A stretch of DNA of 64,000 nucleotides from Planctomycetota bacterium (GTDB lineage: Bacteria > Planctomycetota > Phycisphaerae > Phycisphaerales > SM1A02), in NCBI GenBank assembly GCA_022566535.1, contig JADFIR010000008.1, positions 1 to 64,000 on the forward strand, written 5' to 3'. Of the stretch, positions 34,994 through 43,853 are shown piece by piece. The notes beneath the pieces are model-generated. The model did no database searches and was not told the DNA's origin. It worked only from the letters and a program-made list of their open reading frames with translations. A program made the translations under genes and the position numbers. Position 1 is the stretch's first letter. The number at the start of each line of letters is the position of its first letter.

Positions 34994-35799
34994 GGTGACT
35001 CGTTCTTTGGCGCGATCTCGTAGATGACCGTGACGCCGGCGCGGACGGTGATCTTGCCGGGGACGATGGGCGGCGGGACGGCGGCTTCGGCCAACGCCGC
35101 GCCGGCACGGGCGGCCATGGTCCGGATCGGCTGCCAGTGTGCGGCTTCGTCCAGGGTGATGGTGATGATCCGAACGAGCTGCACCGATGCGGCCTCGGCC
35201 AGAGAGTGCGCGTCGGCGAGTGCGTTGGCGGTCGCGGCTGCGATCGCCTCCGCTCGATGGGTGCGCGGATCGGCCAGGTCGAAACCGATGGCGCCGATCG
35301 AGTTGGCCCCGGCCTGGTTTGCCGCTTCGATCAGCTCTCCGGCCAGATCGAGCCTCTTGGTCTTGATCGAAAGCGTGTTGGTCACCTGGTAGCCGATGAT
35401 CTGAGGGCGCCACTCCGGACCCGCCTGGCGTGGGCGTCGCGAATGCTGCGGCTGGAGGTGGAACTGACCGGTCTCGTATTCGCCTTTGGTCAGGCCGACC
35501 TCCTCGAGGGCCTCAACGACATCGACCATTCGCCGGCTGTTTTCTTGCAGCGCCTCGCCGGCCTGGGTTGATTCGGTCACCACACCAACGTTCAGCCGCA
35601 GTTGATCGGCGGGCTTGTGAAGCTGGGCGTCGCCGCGGACCGTGAGCTTCGCAACAACCTTGTGACGACCATCGGTGTCCGAATCATCCGTAAACGCAAG
35701 CGCTGCTCCTGTGTAGCGCTCGTTCTCCGGGTCCGCCCAAGCCCACGGAGTCGTGAACAGGCAGAGGGCGACCGCGGCGCTTGGAATTGCCGCATTCAT
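34990..35799 (-). CDS. SIMPL-domain (DUF541) exported protein inside the atp operon
   Basis: 269 residues with a signal peptide (MNAAIPSAAVALCLFTTPWAWA). The SIMPL fold shows KLTVRGDAQLHKPADQLRLNVGVVTE, the helix HEAL-like region VVEALEEVGLTKGEYETGQFHLQP and a C-terminal VTVIYEIAPK. These periplasmic or outer-membrane proteins have no agreed function. Its ATG overlaps the atpH stop by the ATGA arrangement (35796-35799), so it is co-translated with ATP synthase subunits. Nothing in its sequence suggests an ATP synthase part; its position looks like an insertion that became coupled. Confidence 0.88.
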   Translation of the reverse strand: MNAAIPSAAVALCLFTTPWAWADPENERYTGAALAFTDDSDTDGRHKVVAKLTVRGDAQLHKPADQLRLNVGVVTESTQAGEALQENSRRMVDVVEALEEVGLTKGEYETGQFHLQPQHSRRPRQAGPEWRPQIIGYQVTNTLSIKTKRLDLAGELIEAANQAGANSIGAIGFDLADPRTHRAEAIAAATANALADAHSLAEAASVQLVRIITITLDEAAHWQPIRTMAARAGAALAEAAVPPPIVPGKITVRAGVTVIYEIAPKNESP

Positions 35800-36401
35800 G
35801 TTCCGTCTCCTTCTTCAATGATCTGGCGGGCACGGTTGCGGATTGTCACCCCGCCGCTGGTCAGCAGATCGTGACGCATTCGGCGAAGCCTACCGGCCAC
35901 TGAGCCGTCGATGAGTTGATCGCCGATGCGCAGCTTCAGGCCGCCGATCATCGTCGGGTCAGTGTAGGCATAGAGCACCGGCTCTTTGGCGAGCGCGGCG
36001 CCGATGCGATTCCGAATCGAATTGAGCTGCTCTTCGCCCAGCGGATGGGCAGTGTACAGATCGACCTCGACGCGGCCGAACGTTTCGTGCACGAGTTGGT
36101 CGTAGGCGTCGCTGATCGCTTCGAGATGCCCCAGGCGACCCTTTTGATTGAGAAGCAACAGGAACCGCAAGGTGAGGTCGGTCACCTTGCCGTGAAAGAG
36201 TCTGCCCAGGCCGGCACCGCGCCTGGCCCGATCGATGATGGGGGAGCAAAGGAATTCGTGAAAGGTCCGATCGCCGCGGGCCAGTTCGCAGATCTGCTCG
36301 AGCTCTTCGCCGACCTCGACGATCTTCGCCCGCCCACCGGCCTGCTCGGCCAGCTCGTAGAGGCTCCGGGCGTAGACTTTGGCCACGGCGTCGGTGTGCA
36401 T
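35796..36401 (-). CDS. atpH: ATP synthase F1 subunit delta
   Basis: 201 residues from the ATG at 36401, which gives the typical N-terminus DAVAKVYARSLYELA; an in-frame ATG at 36425 is less likely. The N-terminal helical bundle carries FLCSPIIDRARRGAGL and the C-terminal beta part ends GSVAGRLRRMRHDLL. Delta links F1 to the peripheral stalk (subunit b). It lies 132 bases after atpF and is coupled by overlap to the SIMPL gene. Confidence 0.92.
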   Translation of the reverse strand: MHTDAVAKVYARSLYELAEQAGGRAKIVEVGEELEQICELARGDRTFHEFLCSPIIDRARRGAGLGRLFHGKVTDLTLRFLLLLNQKGRLGHLEAISDAYDQLVHETFGRVEVDLYTAHPLGEEQLNSIRNRIGAALAKEPVLYAYTDPTMIGGLKLRIGDQLIDGSVAGRLRRMRHDLLTSGGVTIRNRARQIIEEGDGT

Positions 36402-36433
36402 GGAACGGTGCGAAGTCGAAGTCAAAGGTCAAA

Positions 36434-36500
36434 GAGATTCAAGGTCAAAAGATCGTAGGGTCCGCTGTGCGGGCGAGCTGTAGGGTCCGCTGTGCGGACC
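36434..36500. repeat. Repeat cluster between atpF and atpH
   Basis: The GTAGGGTCCGCTGTGCGG word occurs twice in direct orientation (about 36455 and 36480), and the bases before it hold heptad-like GTCAAAG units. Inverse copies of the word occur near 57716-57766. It lies within the atp operon without splitting a gene. Confidence 0.55.
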
Positions 36501-36533
36501 ACCTCCTCTAGGCTTTAGCGCGGGCCGGCTCCT

Positions 36534-37085
36534 CTAGCGGTGACGAGCGCTGGTCAATTCGCGCAGCGAATCATCGATCAGTCGCTGCTGGTCTTCGGCT
36601 GAGATCTCTCGTTGCAGGATTTTGGTCGCGATGTCGGCGGCGAGGGTGGCGGCTTCGGCATGCAGCTCGCTGATCGCGGAGCGCTTGGCACTTTCGATCT
36701 CACGGGCGGCGCGCTGTTTGAGCTCGGCGAGCTCGGCTTCGTTGCGGCTGCGCAGCTCTTGGGCCGCCGCTTGGGCACCGATCTTGGCCCTGGCGATCAT
36801 CTGGTTGGCCTCGTCGCGGGCACTAGCCAGTTCCCGTTCATACTCCGCCAGGGCAGCCTTGGCCTGCTCACGGGCGTCTTCGGCGGTGTCGATCTCCTGG
36901 CGGATCTTGCGCTGACGGTCATCGAGGCCCTTGACGATCTGCGGCCAGACCTTCACGTAGAGGAAGCCGAACGCGATGAGGAATACCACCAGCGCCGTGA
37001 CCGCAGGCAGCCAGTTGGCGTCCATGACTCCCACGTGTTCTACGCCGTGCTCAACAGCTTCTTCGGCAGCAAGCAACAATGGCAT
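36534..37085 (-). CDS. atpF: ATP synthase F0 subunit b
   Basis: 183 residues from the ATG at 37085, preceded by AAGGA at a workable distance; an in-frame start at 37133 is less likely. A membrane helix (WLPAVTALVVFLIAFGFLYVKVWP) is followed by a long charged coiled coil (REQAKAALAEYERELASARDEANQ), the peripheral stalk. The segment before the helix (AAEEAVEHGVEH) is an extra N-terminal extension. The gene lies between atpE and atpH, as usual. Confidence 0.93.
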   Translation of the reverse strand: MPLLLAAEEAVEHGVEHVGVMDANWLPAVTALVVFLIAFGFLYVKVWPQIVKGLDDRQRKIRQEIDTAEDAREQAKAALAEYERELASARDEANQMIARAKIGAQAAAQELRSRNEAELAELKQRAAREIESAKRSAISELHAEAATLAADIATKILQREISAEDQQRLIDDSLRELTSARHR

Positions 37086-37163
37086 CTCGTTGGATCCTTG
37101 GGCTTCTTCGAACCATCTGATCGGCGCGTACACGGGCGGAGATCGGACGTTGGCGTGCGGAGA

Positions 37164-37520
37164 TTACGGATTCGGAATCTTCCCCAGTGCAATGATGCCG
37201 ACGATCACCGAAAACAAGGCTACGCCTTCGACCAGTGCGGCGGTGAGGATCATGTTGATGAAGATGCGGCCGGCCATCTCCGGCTGGCGGGCGATCGCTT
37301 CCACGGCACTGCCGCCGATCCGGCCGATGCCGATGCCGGCGCCGATGGCGCCGAGGCCTGCGGCCAAACCGACGCCGAGACCGGTCATATCGCCTTGAGC
37401 GAGGAGCAACCCGCTCAGTGCAGTGACGGAGTCCGCGCCCTGGTCGGCTCCGGCGGTCCCGGATGTAAAGAACGCCAGACCGGCGAAGGCGACCAACATC
37501 ATGAGCAAGGGAGTTTTCAT
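37164..37520 (-). CDS. atpE: ATP synthase F0 subunit c
   Basis: 118 residues, longer than the usual 75-85 because of an N-terminal signal-like extension (MKTPLLMMLVAFAGLAFFTSG) before the two-helix hairpin. The first helix is glycine-rich (GAIGAGIGIGRIGG), the loop carries ARQPE, and the second helix holds the ion-binding Glu in ALVEGVALF. The polar partner residues typical of sodium rings (Gln in helix 1, Ser/Thr after the Glu) are absent, so proton translocation is expected. It is the second F0 gene of the operon. Confidence 0.95.
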   Translation of the reverse strand: MKTPLLMMLVAFAGLAFFTSGTAGADQGADSVTALSGLLLAQGDMTGLGVGLAAGLGAIGAGIGIGRIGGSAVEAIARQPEMAGRIFINMILTAALVEGVALFSVIVGIIALGKIPNP

Positions 37521-37627
37521 TTGAGATTGGCTCTCTTTGGTGACGCGGTGGGCTCGCGTCGATGTGAGGTCATCACTTTCCGCCGGGCGACGTGGCCCAC
37601 GTGCACGCCGCGCCGATGTTGCCCTGC

Positions 37628-38557
37628 CTACCCGCGGGCCGCCTCCAACGCCGGTTCCCGCCCAGCCTCCGCTTCCTCGTGTTCATGCTCCTCGTCGTGA
37701 TGGGACATGAGGCTGATGAAGACTGCGGTCAGAAACATGAAGATGAACGCCTGGAGGACGGCGATGAACAACTCAAGGAAGGTGATGACCACGGCCGCCG
37801 TGCCGCTGATCAGAGAGATGCCGCCCACGCCCCACGCGCCCATGCCTCCCTTGGCCGCCGTCGCCCCGAAGCCCAGTAGCACCGCCATCAGCGTGTGCCC
37901 GGCGAACATGTTGGCAAACAGACGAATCGCCAGGGCAATCGGCTTGATGAAGTGGCCGACCAGTTCGACCGGCACCACGATGAGCATCACCGGCCAGATA
38001 TACCACCGCTCGCGGATGAGTCCTCCCGTCTGGTGTACCACCCATCCCTTGAACCCCAGCTCTCTGAATCCGTGGATCTGGATTAAAAGCAACGACAGCA
38101 ACGCCAACGCGCTCGTGACCATGATGTTCGCCGTAGCCGTGCCGCCGAACCATGTTGGCGCGTCATGACCAAAAACCAGATGGGTGATGTCGAGGACCGG
38201 CACGAGGCCGAAGAGATTGTTGAAAAGGATGAAGAAGAACAACGTCAAGAGGTATGGCAGGTATCTGCGGGTGTGTGCTTCGCCCAGCACGGGCACGAGC
38301 ATCTGGTCTCGCAGATAGATCACCATCGCTTCGATCAGCTGGGCGAAGCGTCCCTTGGTGATATATCGCTCGTTGCCCTCGGACTCCGGTCCGGTGGCGA
38401 TGGCCTTGGCCGCCTTCATCATCGCCGCCACAAAGACGATTGTCACCACGGCGATCGTCACCATGTGCATGGTCAGAATCGGTGTTCCCCCGACTGTCTT
38501 GAGCAAGACGACATCGGTGACGTGATCGGTAGGATCGTTGGCGGCAAGAAAAAGCAT
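37628..38557 (-). CDS. atpB: ATP synthase F0 subunit a
   Basis: 309 residues with about six membrane helices. The conserved arginine helix appears as IALAIRLFANMFAGHTL, and the next helices as LLFVSGTAAVVIT and LQAFIFMFLTAVFIS. The N-terminal region carries LTLFFFILFNNLFGLVP. Subunit a forms the ion half-channels against the c ring. The C-terminal tail is histidine/glutamate-rich, which is unusual. It is preceded by atpI- and atpZ-like genes, the standard order. Confidence 0.96.
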   Translation of the reverse strand: MLFLAANDPTDHVTDVVLLKTVGGTPILTMHMVTIAVVTIVFVAAMMKAAKAIATGPESEGNERYITKGRFAQLIEAMVIYLRDQMLVPVLGEAHTRRYLPYLLTLFFFILFNNLFGLVPVLDITHLVFGHDAPTWFGGTATANIMVTSALALLSLLLIQIHGFRELGFKGWVVHQTGGLIRERWYIWPVMLIVVPVELVGHFIKPIALAIRLFANMFAGHTLMAVLLGFGATAAKGGMGAWGVGGISLISGTAAVVITFLELFIAVLQAFIFMFLTAVFISLMSHHDEEHEHEEAEAGREPALEAARG

Positions 38558-38593
38558 CGGCGGGCAAGACCCTGATCTATTGCGATCCTTAGT

Positions 38594-39031
38594 TTATGTG
38601 ACCCGCTGCACGTGCACCGCCAGCACGGCCGCTTCACACGCCTGCACGATCACGTACGTGATTGCGATCGACAGCAGCAACGGTGTCCCGCCAAGCGGAG
38701 CCGCGGAGTATAGCAGGTACGCCGCAGCCGGGGTCAGCAGCAGCCGCCCCACGATCGCCGCCAGCCAGATGGTGACCCACGAGATCATCGGCCGCGATCG
38801 CCACGGCTGCATCGCCACCACCGCGACGACACCGACACCGGCTACAACCGCCGCGCCGGCCGGGCCGGCAACGCCAACTTCCCATCCGAACCCGCCTACC
38901 CACACCACGGCCAGCCATCCAAAGCTCGTCGCCATCGCCGACCCGCAGACCGCCACCAGCAACAGCCCAGTCGGAAGCGCGATGCTCGGCTCGCTACCTG
39001 GTCTCGCCCGGCCGGTCATCGGGCCGGTCAT
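38594..39031 (-). CDS. atpI: AtpI-like membrane protein
   Basis: 145 residues from the ATG at 39031 (MTGPMTGR), with four predicted membrane helices (for example LLLVAVCGSAMATSFGWLAVVW and VTIWLAAIVGRLLLTPAAAYLLY). In this position, between an AtpZ-like gene and atpB, the protein is expected to be the AtpI component that helps c-ring assembly or magnesium/calcium handling. Sequence similarity in this family is weak, so the name rests mostly on position and topology. Its start overlaps the end of the atpZ-like gene. Confidence 0.72.
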   Translation of the reverse strand: MTGPMTGRARPGSEPSIALPTGLLLVAVCGSAMATSFGWLAVVWVGGFGWEVGVAGPAGAAVVAGVGVVAVVAMQPWRSRPMISWVTIWLAAIVGRLLLTPAAAYLLYSAAPLGGTPLLLSIAITYVIVQACEAAVLAVHVQRVT

Positions 39032-39296
39032 CGCTCGACGTGTCGTCATCATCGTGAAGTTGCCAATCGTCATTCTGCGGCAGCGGCTGGCCTCGGCCGG
39101 TCGTCGGGTGCATTCGGTCCAGCTGGCGATTGAGCTTCAGCGCGCCTTTGATCAAGCTCCACAGCCCGACCACGATCCCCAGGACCGAGCCAACCAGGAT
39201 GCCCGTGGGACTGGTGCCTCGCCAGCGGTCGAAAAGCCAGCCGAGTATGGCGCCCGCGGCCACCTGCGCCGCGACCTCCATGCCCAGCCCAGCCAT
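38994..39296 (-). CDS. atpZ: AtpZ/AtpI-family protein
   Basis: 100 residues from the ATG at 39296. Two short helices (AGLGMEVAAQVAAGAILGWLFD and ILVGSVLGIVVGLWSLIKG) with the family sequence GTSP between them are typical of AtpZ. The C-terminus is a long acidic tail. It is the first gene of the ATP synthase operon and should act with AtpI in assembly. The large open frame extending upstream to 40496 is antisense to nuoI and not coding. Confidence 0.82.
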   Translation of the reverse strand: MAGLGMEVAAQVAAGAILGWLFDRWRGTSPTGILVGSVLGIVVGLWSLIKGALKLNRQLDRMHPTTGRGQPLPQNDDWQLHDDDDTSSDDRPDDRPGETR

Positions 39297-39428
39297 GCGC
39301 CAACCGACTCGAATCTCGGCTTCCAGGTCCCCTCGACTAGGTCGGCCGGCTGTACCCACGCTGTGCGTTATACCACCCCAATCGCCAATGGGCAGCCGAT
39401 TCAATCTCCGGCTACTATCCTGACGCAC

Positions 39429-39986
39429 ATGACCATCCCTGAATCCCAGATCATCGACGTCACTCCGAAGCGGCTCGGCCGTACCGAAGGCCTGTTCGTC
39501 CCCGCGATATTCCTTGGTCTGGGCACCACGCTTCGACATCTGTTCACCAACGTTGGCCGGGAAGGCAGGAACAAGAAGAATATCTGGGTGGTGCAATACC
39601 CCGAGCAGAAGCGCGACGATCGGCCGGTGGAGCAAGGCGGCCAATACCGTGACAACTTTCGCGGGGTCCATCGGCTCAATCGCGACGAAGACGGCCGGAT
39701 TCGCTGCGTCGCCTGTTTCATGTGCGCGACCGCCTGCCCCGCCGACTGCATCCACATCATCGCGGAGGAATCTCCCTGGCCGGACCGCGAGAAGTATCCC
39801 AAGCAGTTCGACATTGATGAGCTGCGCTGCATCTACTGCGGCATGTGTGAGGAAGCCTGCCCCTGTGACGCCATCGAGCTGACGCCGCATTACGAGATCG
39901 CCGGCCTCAGCCGCGCCGAAATGATCTTCGACCGCGAGAAGCTGCTGGAGATCTACGACCAGACCATCGACGAAAAGCCGATGTGA
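39429..39986 (+). CDS. nuoI: NADH-quinone oxidoreductase subunit I
   Basis: 185 residues from the ATG at 39429. Two 4Fe-4S motifs are complete: C93-x2-C96-x2-C99-x3-C103 and C134-x2-C137-x2-C140-x3-C144. The N-terminus has the GLGTTLRHLF helix that anchors subunit I. It carries electrons to cluster N2 in complex I. Unusually, no other nuo gene lies near it: the upstream gene is atpZ on the opposite strand and a DUF1579 gene follows convergently. It starts 132 bases from atpZ in divergent orientation. Confidence 0.93.
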   Translation: MTIPESQIIDVTPKRLGRTEGLFVPAIFLGLGTTLRHLFTNVGREGRNKKNIWVVQYPEQKRDDRPVEQGGQYRDNFRGVHRLNRDEDGRIRCVACFMCATACPADCIHIIAEESPWPDREKYPKQFDIDELRCIYCGMCEEACPCDAIELTPHYEIAGLSRAEMIFDREKLLEIYDQTIDEKPM

Positions 39987-40031
39987 GAAGAAGCGGTCAG
40001 CCATTAGCCACCAGAACAGGGAACGTTTAGC

Positions 40032-40114
40032 CGCCGGTCGCAGACCGGCGCGCTCAGCCTGCCAGGGGTCAAGGTGCCAATGCAGCGACATAAAGCCGCG
40101 ACCGGTGGTCGCGG
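40032..40114. repeat. Two REP-like palindromes after nuoI
   Basis: CGCCGGTC/GACCGGCG (40032-40050, loop GCA, preceded by TTTAGC) and CCGCGACC/GGTCGCGG (40096-40114, loop GGT). Both are perfect 8-bp stems in the 158-base gap between nuoI and the DUF1579 gene. The first carries the TAGC word on the left, i.e. inverse orientation to most copies. Confidence 0.6.
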
Positions 40115-40144
40115 TCTTGCCGGTTGCGGTCCGTCGGCGGAAGG

Positions 40145-40789
40145 CTACTTCTTCCGTTCCAAGGTACCCTCGAAGTTCTTGAACTCCTTGCCGTCGGGGC
40201 CCGTTGCGTAGCTGACGTAGGTGTGGCGGCTGGGGTTGGACAGATCGAGGATTCCTCGGGTGTTGAACACCTGTCCGGAGGCAGGATCGCGGTGGCTGCC
40301 GCGGGTGGTCAGGACTTTCGACTCGGGGTCGTAGGTGCCGGTCTCGAACATGATCGCGGTGGACTTGGTGTCCATCCAGATGAACTCGTACTGGCCGTCG
40401 ATGTTGTTGTAGCCCATGTATCCGAGGCCGCGGAACTTGCCCCACTCGCTCTCGGAATCGACGGTCTCGCGGATATAGCGACCGTTGAGGACCCATTCGC
40501 GCGAGACCGTGCCGGGCATTCTCATCATCGCCTCCTCACCGGGTTCCATCCACATGGTGAACATGCCTTCCCATTCGCCGATCATCCGGTTGAGGTACTG
40601 GTGATGCTCACCGGGTGCTCCGGCCTTGGCCTTGGCCTCCATCTCGGCCGACATCTCCATGTCTGGCTGGTCCTGCGCCGGCTGGGCCGACGCTAGGGGC
40701 TGACCGCCCGACACGATGCTGAGCCTTCCGGCCGCAAACGCGAGCCCAGCCACCGCTAGCAGGCCCCATACGTTCCTGTTGATTCTCAT
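40145..40789 (-). CDS. DUF1579 exported protein
   Basis: 214 residues with a signal-like N-terminus (MRINRNVWGLLAVAGLAFAAG). The mature part has the DUF1579 pattern: HQYLNRMIGEWEGMFTMWMEPGEE, VSREWVLNGRYIRETVDS, GLGYMGYNNIDGQYEFIWMDT and a final TYVSYATGPDGKEFKNFEG. These proteins are lipocalin-like beta barrels of unknown ligand. No operon partner is evident. Confidence 0.88.
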   Translation of the reverse strand: MRINRNVWGLLAVAGLAFAAGRLSIVSGGQPLASAQPAQDQPDMEMSAEMEAKAKAGAPGEHHQYLNRMIGEWEGMFTMWMEPGEEAMMRMPGTVSREWVLNGRYIRETVDSESEWGKFRGLGYMGYNNIDGQYEFIWMDTKSTAIMFETGTYDPESKVLTTRGSHRDPASGQVFNTRGILDLSNPSRHTYVSYATGPDGKEFKNFEGTLERKK

Positions 40790-40955
40790 GTCTGACTGCT
40801 CACTTATTCATTTCTCCGAAACAATGCGTGACCCGCCGACCCTCGGCGAGCCTCACTGGAACTTATACCGCGCGCGCAGACCGAGTTGCAAGCGTGGAGC
40901 CCCACGATTGGCCGCAAGGTGGAATTGGCTTCCGGCGGGCGGCGACGGCGGAAAA

Positions 40956-42506
40956 TCAATCCCCGCGCCAGAAGCGGGGGGTGAACAGGACGATGATGGC
41001 GAAGATTTCGAGCCGGCCGAGAGCCATTAGCAGGCACAGGACCAGCTTCGTTGGGGAACTCATCCAACCGTAGTTCTCGATCGCGCCGACCATGGCCAGC
41101 CCCGGACCGATGGTGAACAGGGACGCGATGCTGGCGCTGGCGGCGGTGGTGTAGTCACAGGTCCTGTCGCCGGTCCATTGCTCAAGCAGCATTACCGCGC
41201 CGGAGCCGAGGACAAACAGAATCACAATGCCCACAACGTAGGCGAGTGTGGCGAGCTTGAGTTCGTCGTCGATGGTGGTGCTGCCGACACGCACCGGGCG
41301 GACAACGTTCGGCCGAAACACGCGCTCGATCTCCGAGAGTATCACCTTGAACGCGATCCAGATGCGGATGACCTTGATGCCGCCGGCGGTGGAACCGGCC
41401 GAACCGCCGATGAACATCAGCAGGATCAATACGGCCTTGGCCAGGAAAGGCCAGGTGTTGAAGTCGGCGGTGCAATAGCCGGTCGTGGTGGCGATTGAGA
41501 CGGTGGTGAACACGCCGTATCGGATCGCGGCCCCCGTGGATGCATCGATCGGCCGGCCGGTGGTGGTGGTGATGGATTGGCCGGCAAGGCATAGCACGAT
41601 GATTGCCGAACCGACCACCATCAGCCCCAGGTAGGTTCGAAGCTCGGGATCTCGCCAGACGCTCTTGAGCTTGCCGCGGATCAGCGCGAAGTACAAGCCG
41701 AAGTTCACCCCCCCCAGGACCATGAAGCAGATGATGATGATCTCGACCGCCCGGGACTGGTAGGCGCCGATGCTGGCGTTGCGGGTGCTGAAGCCGGCGG
41801 TGGCCAGCGTGGTGAACGTGTGGCAGACGGCGTCGAAGAGGCTGGTTCGGCCGATGAGCCAGACCGCAAGGATCTGGGTGGCGGAAAGGACCAGATAGAT
41901 GTACAGCAGCACGCGAGCGGTCTGGCGGATATGCGGCTGCAGCCCTTCGGGGGACGGTCCTGGGGCTTCGACTTGAAAGAGGCGCTTGCCCCCGACGCCG
42001 AGGGTGGGCAGCACCGCCACAAAGAGCACGACAATCCCCAACCCGCCGATCCATTGTGTGAACGCGCGCCACAGCAGCAGGCTGCGAGGCAGCGCGTCGA
42101 TGTCGGAGAGGATGGTCGCCCCGGTGGTGGTCAGCCCGCTCATGGCTTCGAAATAGCAGTTGACCGGGCTGTTGAATGGGTGGGTAGCGGCCGGTCCGTC
42201 GGGCAGGTGGGCCCACAATAGGGAGGGAAGCGCGGCCAAGGCGGCCCCGACCAACCAGCTCAGCGCCACCAGCAGCAATGCTTCGCGCCGGCCCAACTGT
42301 GGTCGAGTGGATCGGGTGAGCCCCCACAGGATGCCGCCGAAGGCAAAACCGCTGACGGCGGCGATCAACAATGCGCGGAAGGCTCCCGCTTCGGCTGGTT
42401 CATCTTGCAGAAGTTGCAGACCGGACCATGCTGCGACCGCCAGCAACAACAGACTCAACACCACCAGAAGCAGGCCGAGCTGTTTGAGAACGTAGCGCAG
42501 GTTCAT
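40956..42506 (-). CDS. trkH: Potassium uptake transporter TrkH
   Basis: 516 residues with the fourfold M1-P-M2 organisation of TrkH/KtrB channels. Selectivity-filter segments include GLTTTGATIL, FSTRNASIGA, ITTTGYCTADF and the region before IGPGLAMVG. N-terminal helices LLLVVLSLLLLAVAAW and LLIAAVSGFAFGGILWGL support the inner-membrane placement. It works with the regulatory TrkA protein, whose gene is immediately upstream with a 6-base gap. Together they import K+ with low affinity. Confidence 0.92.
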   Translation of the reverse strand: MNLRYVLKQLGLLLVVLSLLLLAVAAWSGLQLLQDEPAEAGAFRALLIAAVSGFAFGGILWGLTRSTRPQLGRREALLLVALSWLVGAALAALPSLLWAHLPDGPAATHPFNSPVNCYFEAMSGLTTTGATILSDIDALPRSLLLWRAFTQWIGGLGIVVLFVAVLPTLGVGGKRLFQVEAPGPSPEGLQPHIRQTARVLLYIYLVLSATQILAVWLIGRTSLFDAVCHTFTTLATAGFSTRNASIGAYQSRAVEIIIICFMVLGGVNFGLYFALIRGKLKSVWRDPELRTYLGLMVVGSAIIVLCLAGQSITTTTGRPIDASTGAAIRYGVFTTVSIATTTGYCTADFNTWPFLAKAVLILLMFIGGSAGSTAGGIKVIRIWIAFKVILSEIERVFRPNVVRPVRVGSTTIDDELKLATLAYVVGIVILFVLGSGAVMLLEQWTGDRTCDYTTAASASIASLFTIGPGLAMVGAIENYGWMSSPTKLVLCLLMALGRLEIFAIIVLFTPRFWRGD

Positions 42507-42512
42507 GGAGGC

Positions 42513-43853
42513 TCATCCCGTGGCGAAGAGCTTTTTGAGTTCCTTGTCCCGGCCGTGGGGGCCGATGACCAGCGCCGTGTCGGTTGGCTGCAATGTATCA
42601 TCGGCTCCGGGGACCCAGGCGCGGTCGCCCCGGCGGATCGCAGCGACGATCCAGTGCGGCGTCAGCTTGACCTCCCGCAGAGCCTTACCGATGACCGGTG
42701 CGTCGTCGCCCACTCGAACTCGATACGCGTCCACCACGCCGTCGGCCAGCGACGACAATTTTTGCAGCGAACGATCGTCCAACGTCATCTGGATTTCGGT
42801 CGTCGCGACCACACTCGGGCTGAATACGCGATCGACGCCGAGGTGATACACAAGGTCCAGATAGGTGGACCCCGCCACGACCGCAATCACCTGGGTGACC
42901 CCCAGGCTCTTGGCCAGGACTGAGGCGATGATGTTGTCTTCATCATCACCGCGCAGCGCCACGAACACGTCGGCTTGGCCGATGTGCTCCTCCTCGAACA
43001 CGTTGCGATCGGTGGGGCTGGCCTGGAGCACCGTGACCCAGTCCAGTTTGTCGGCAAGCTCCTCGGCCCGCTGGTGGTCGGTTTCGAACAGACGAATGGA
43101 GAAGTTGCGGTCGTGCAACGCCCGGCAGAGCCAGACGGCCATGGCCGACCCGCCCATGAGCACGACGCGTCGGCGCCCGAGCTTGTCATCGTGAAAGAGC
43201 TTGCGGGCCTCTTGAAAGGCGCTGGCGTTGCCGACGAGGATCACGGTGTCGCCGGTCTGTACCGCGCTCGACGCCTCGGGGATGAATGCTTCGCCATTGC
43301 GAGTGATCGCGGCCAGCCTGGCCCCGAGTGGAAGCGACAGCTCGGACAGCGGTTTCCCGATGGCCGTGGCGTTGTCGCTGACGGGAAACTGCTGCATCTG
43401 GATGGCGCCGCGGGCGAAGGTCTCAATGGCCAGGGCCCCCGGGTTTCGCAGCGTGCTGGCGATGGCCAGGGCGGTTGAGTATTCCGGGCAGATCAGGCGG
43501 TCGATCGAAAGATATTGCCGGTAATCCAGACCGCGGTGCTCAAAGAACGAGCCGTGGTGAACGCGGGCGATGGTCTTGGTTGCCCCGACCCCCTTGGCGA
43601 TTGTCGCGGTGAGCAGGTTGACCTCGTCGCTTCCGGTCGCGGCCAGCAGCAGATCACAATGATCGCCTCCGGCTTCGCGCTGCACCGCCGCCTCGGCCCC
43701 ATTGCCACAGCAGGTAGCGACGTCCATGGTGTCGGCGACGGCCCGCAGACGCTCCGGGTCGGTATCGATCACCGTGATGTCGTGCCCGGCCGCGCCCAGC
43801 ACCTCAGCCGCGTGGGTGCCCACCTGTCCGGCGCCACAGATAATGATGTTCAT
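42513..43853 (-). CDS. trkA: Potassium transport regulatory protein TrkA
   Basis: 446 residues from the ATG at 43853 (MNIIICGAGQVG). Two Rossmann nucleotide-binding RCK-N units (GAGQVG at the start and MGGSAMAVWL midway) and two RCK-C units are present, the standard TrkA layout. It binds NAD(H)/ATP and gates TrkH. The downstream trkH gene begins 6 bases after its stop. The open frame reaching further upstream is not needed. Confidence 0.93.
   Translation of the reverse strand: MNIIICGAGQVGTHAAEVLGAAGHDITVIDTDPERLRAVADTMDVATCCGNGAEAAVQREAGGDHCDLLLAATGSDEVNLLTATIAKGVGATKTIARVHHGSFFEHRGLDYRQYLSIDRLICPEYSTALAIASTLRNPGALAIETFARGAIQMQQFPVSDNATAIGKPLSELSLPLGARLAAITRNGEAFIPEASSAVQTGDTVILVGNASAFQEARKLFHDDKLGRRRVVLMGGSAMAVWLCRALHDRNFSIRLFETDHQRAEELADKLDWVTVLQASPTDRNVFEEEHIGQADVFVALRGDDEDNIIASVLAKSLGVTQVIAVVAGSTYLDLVYHLGVDRVFSPSVVATTEIQMTLDDRSLQKLSSLADGVVDAYRVRVGDDAPVIGKALREVKLTPHWIVAAIRRGDRAWVPGADDTLQPTDTALVIGPHGRDKELKKLFATG

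Noticed and set aside
38538-39428. Long plus-strand open frame upstream of nuoI
   Set aside because: It is antisense to atpB, atpI and atpZ and its translation is low-complexity (Pro/Thr/Ala-rich); only the part from 39429 on is nuoI.
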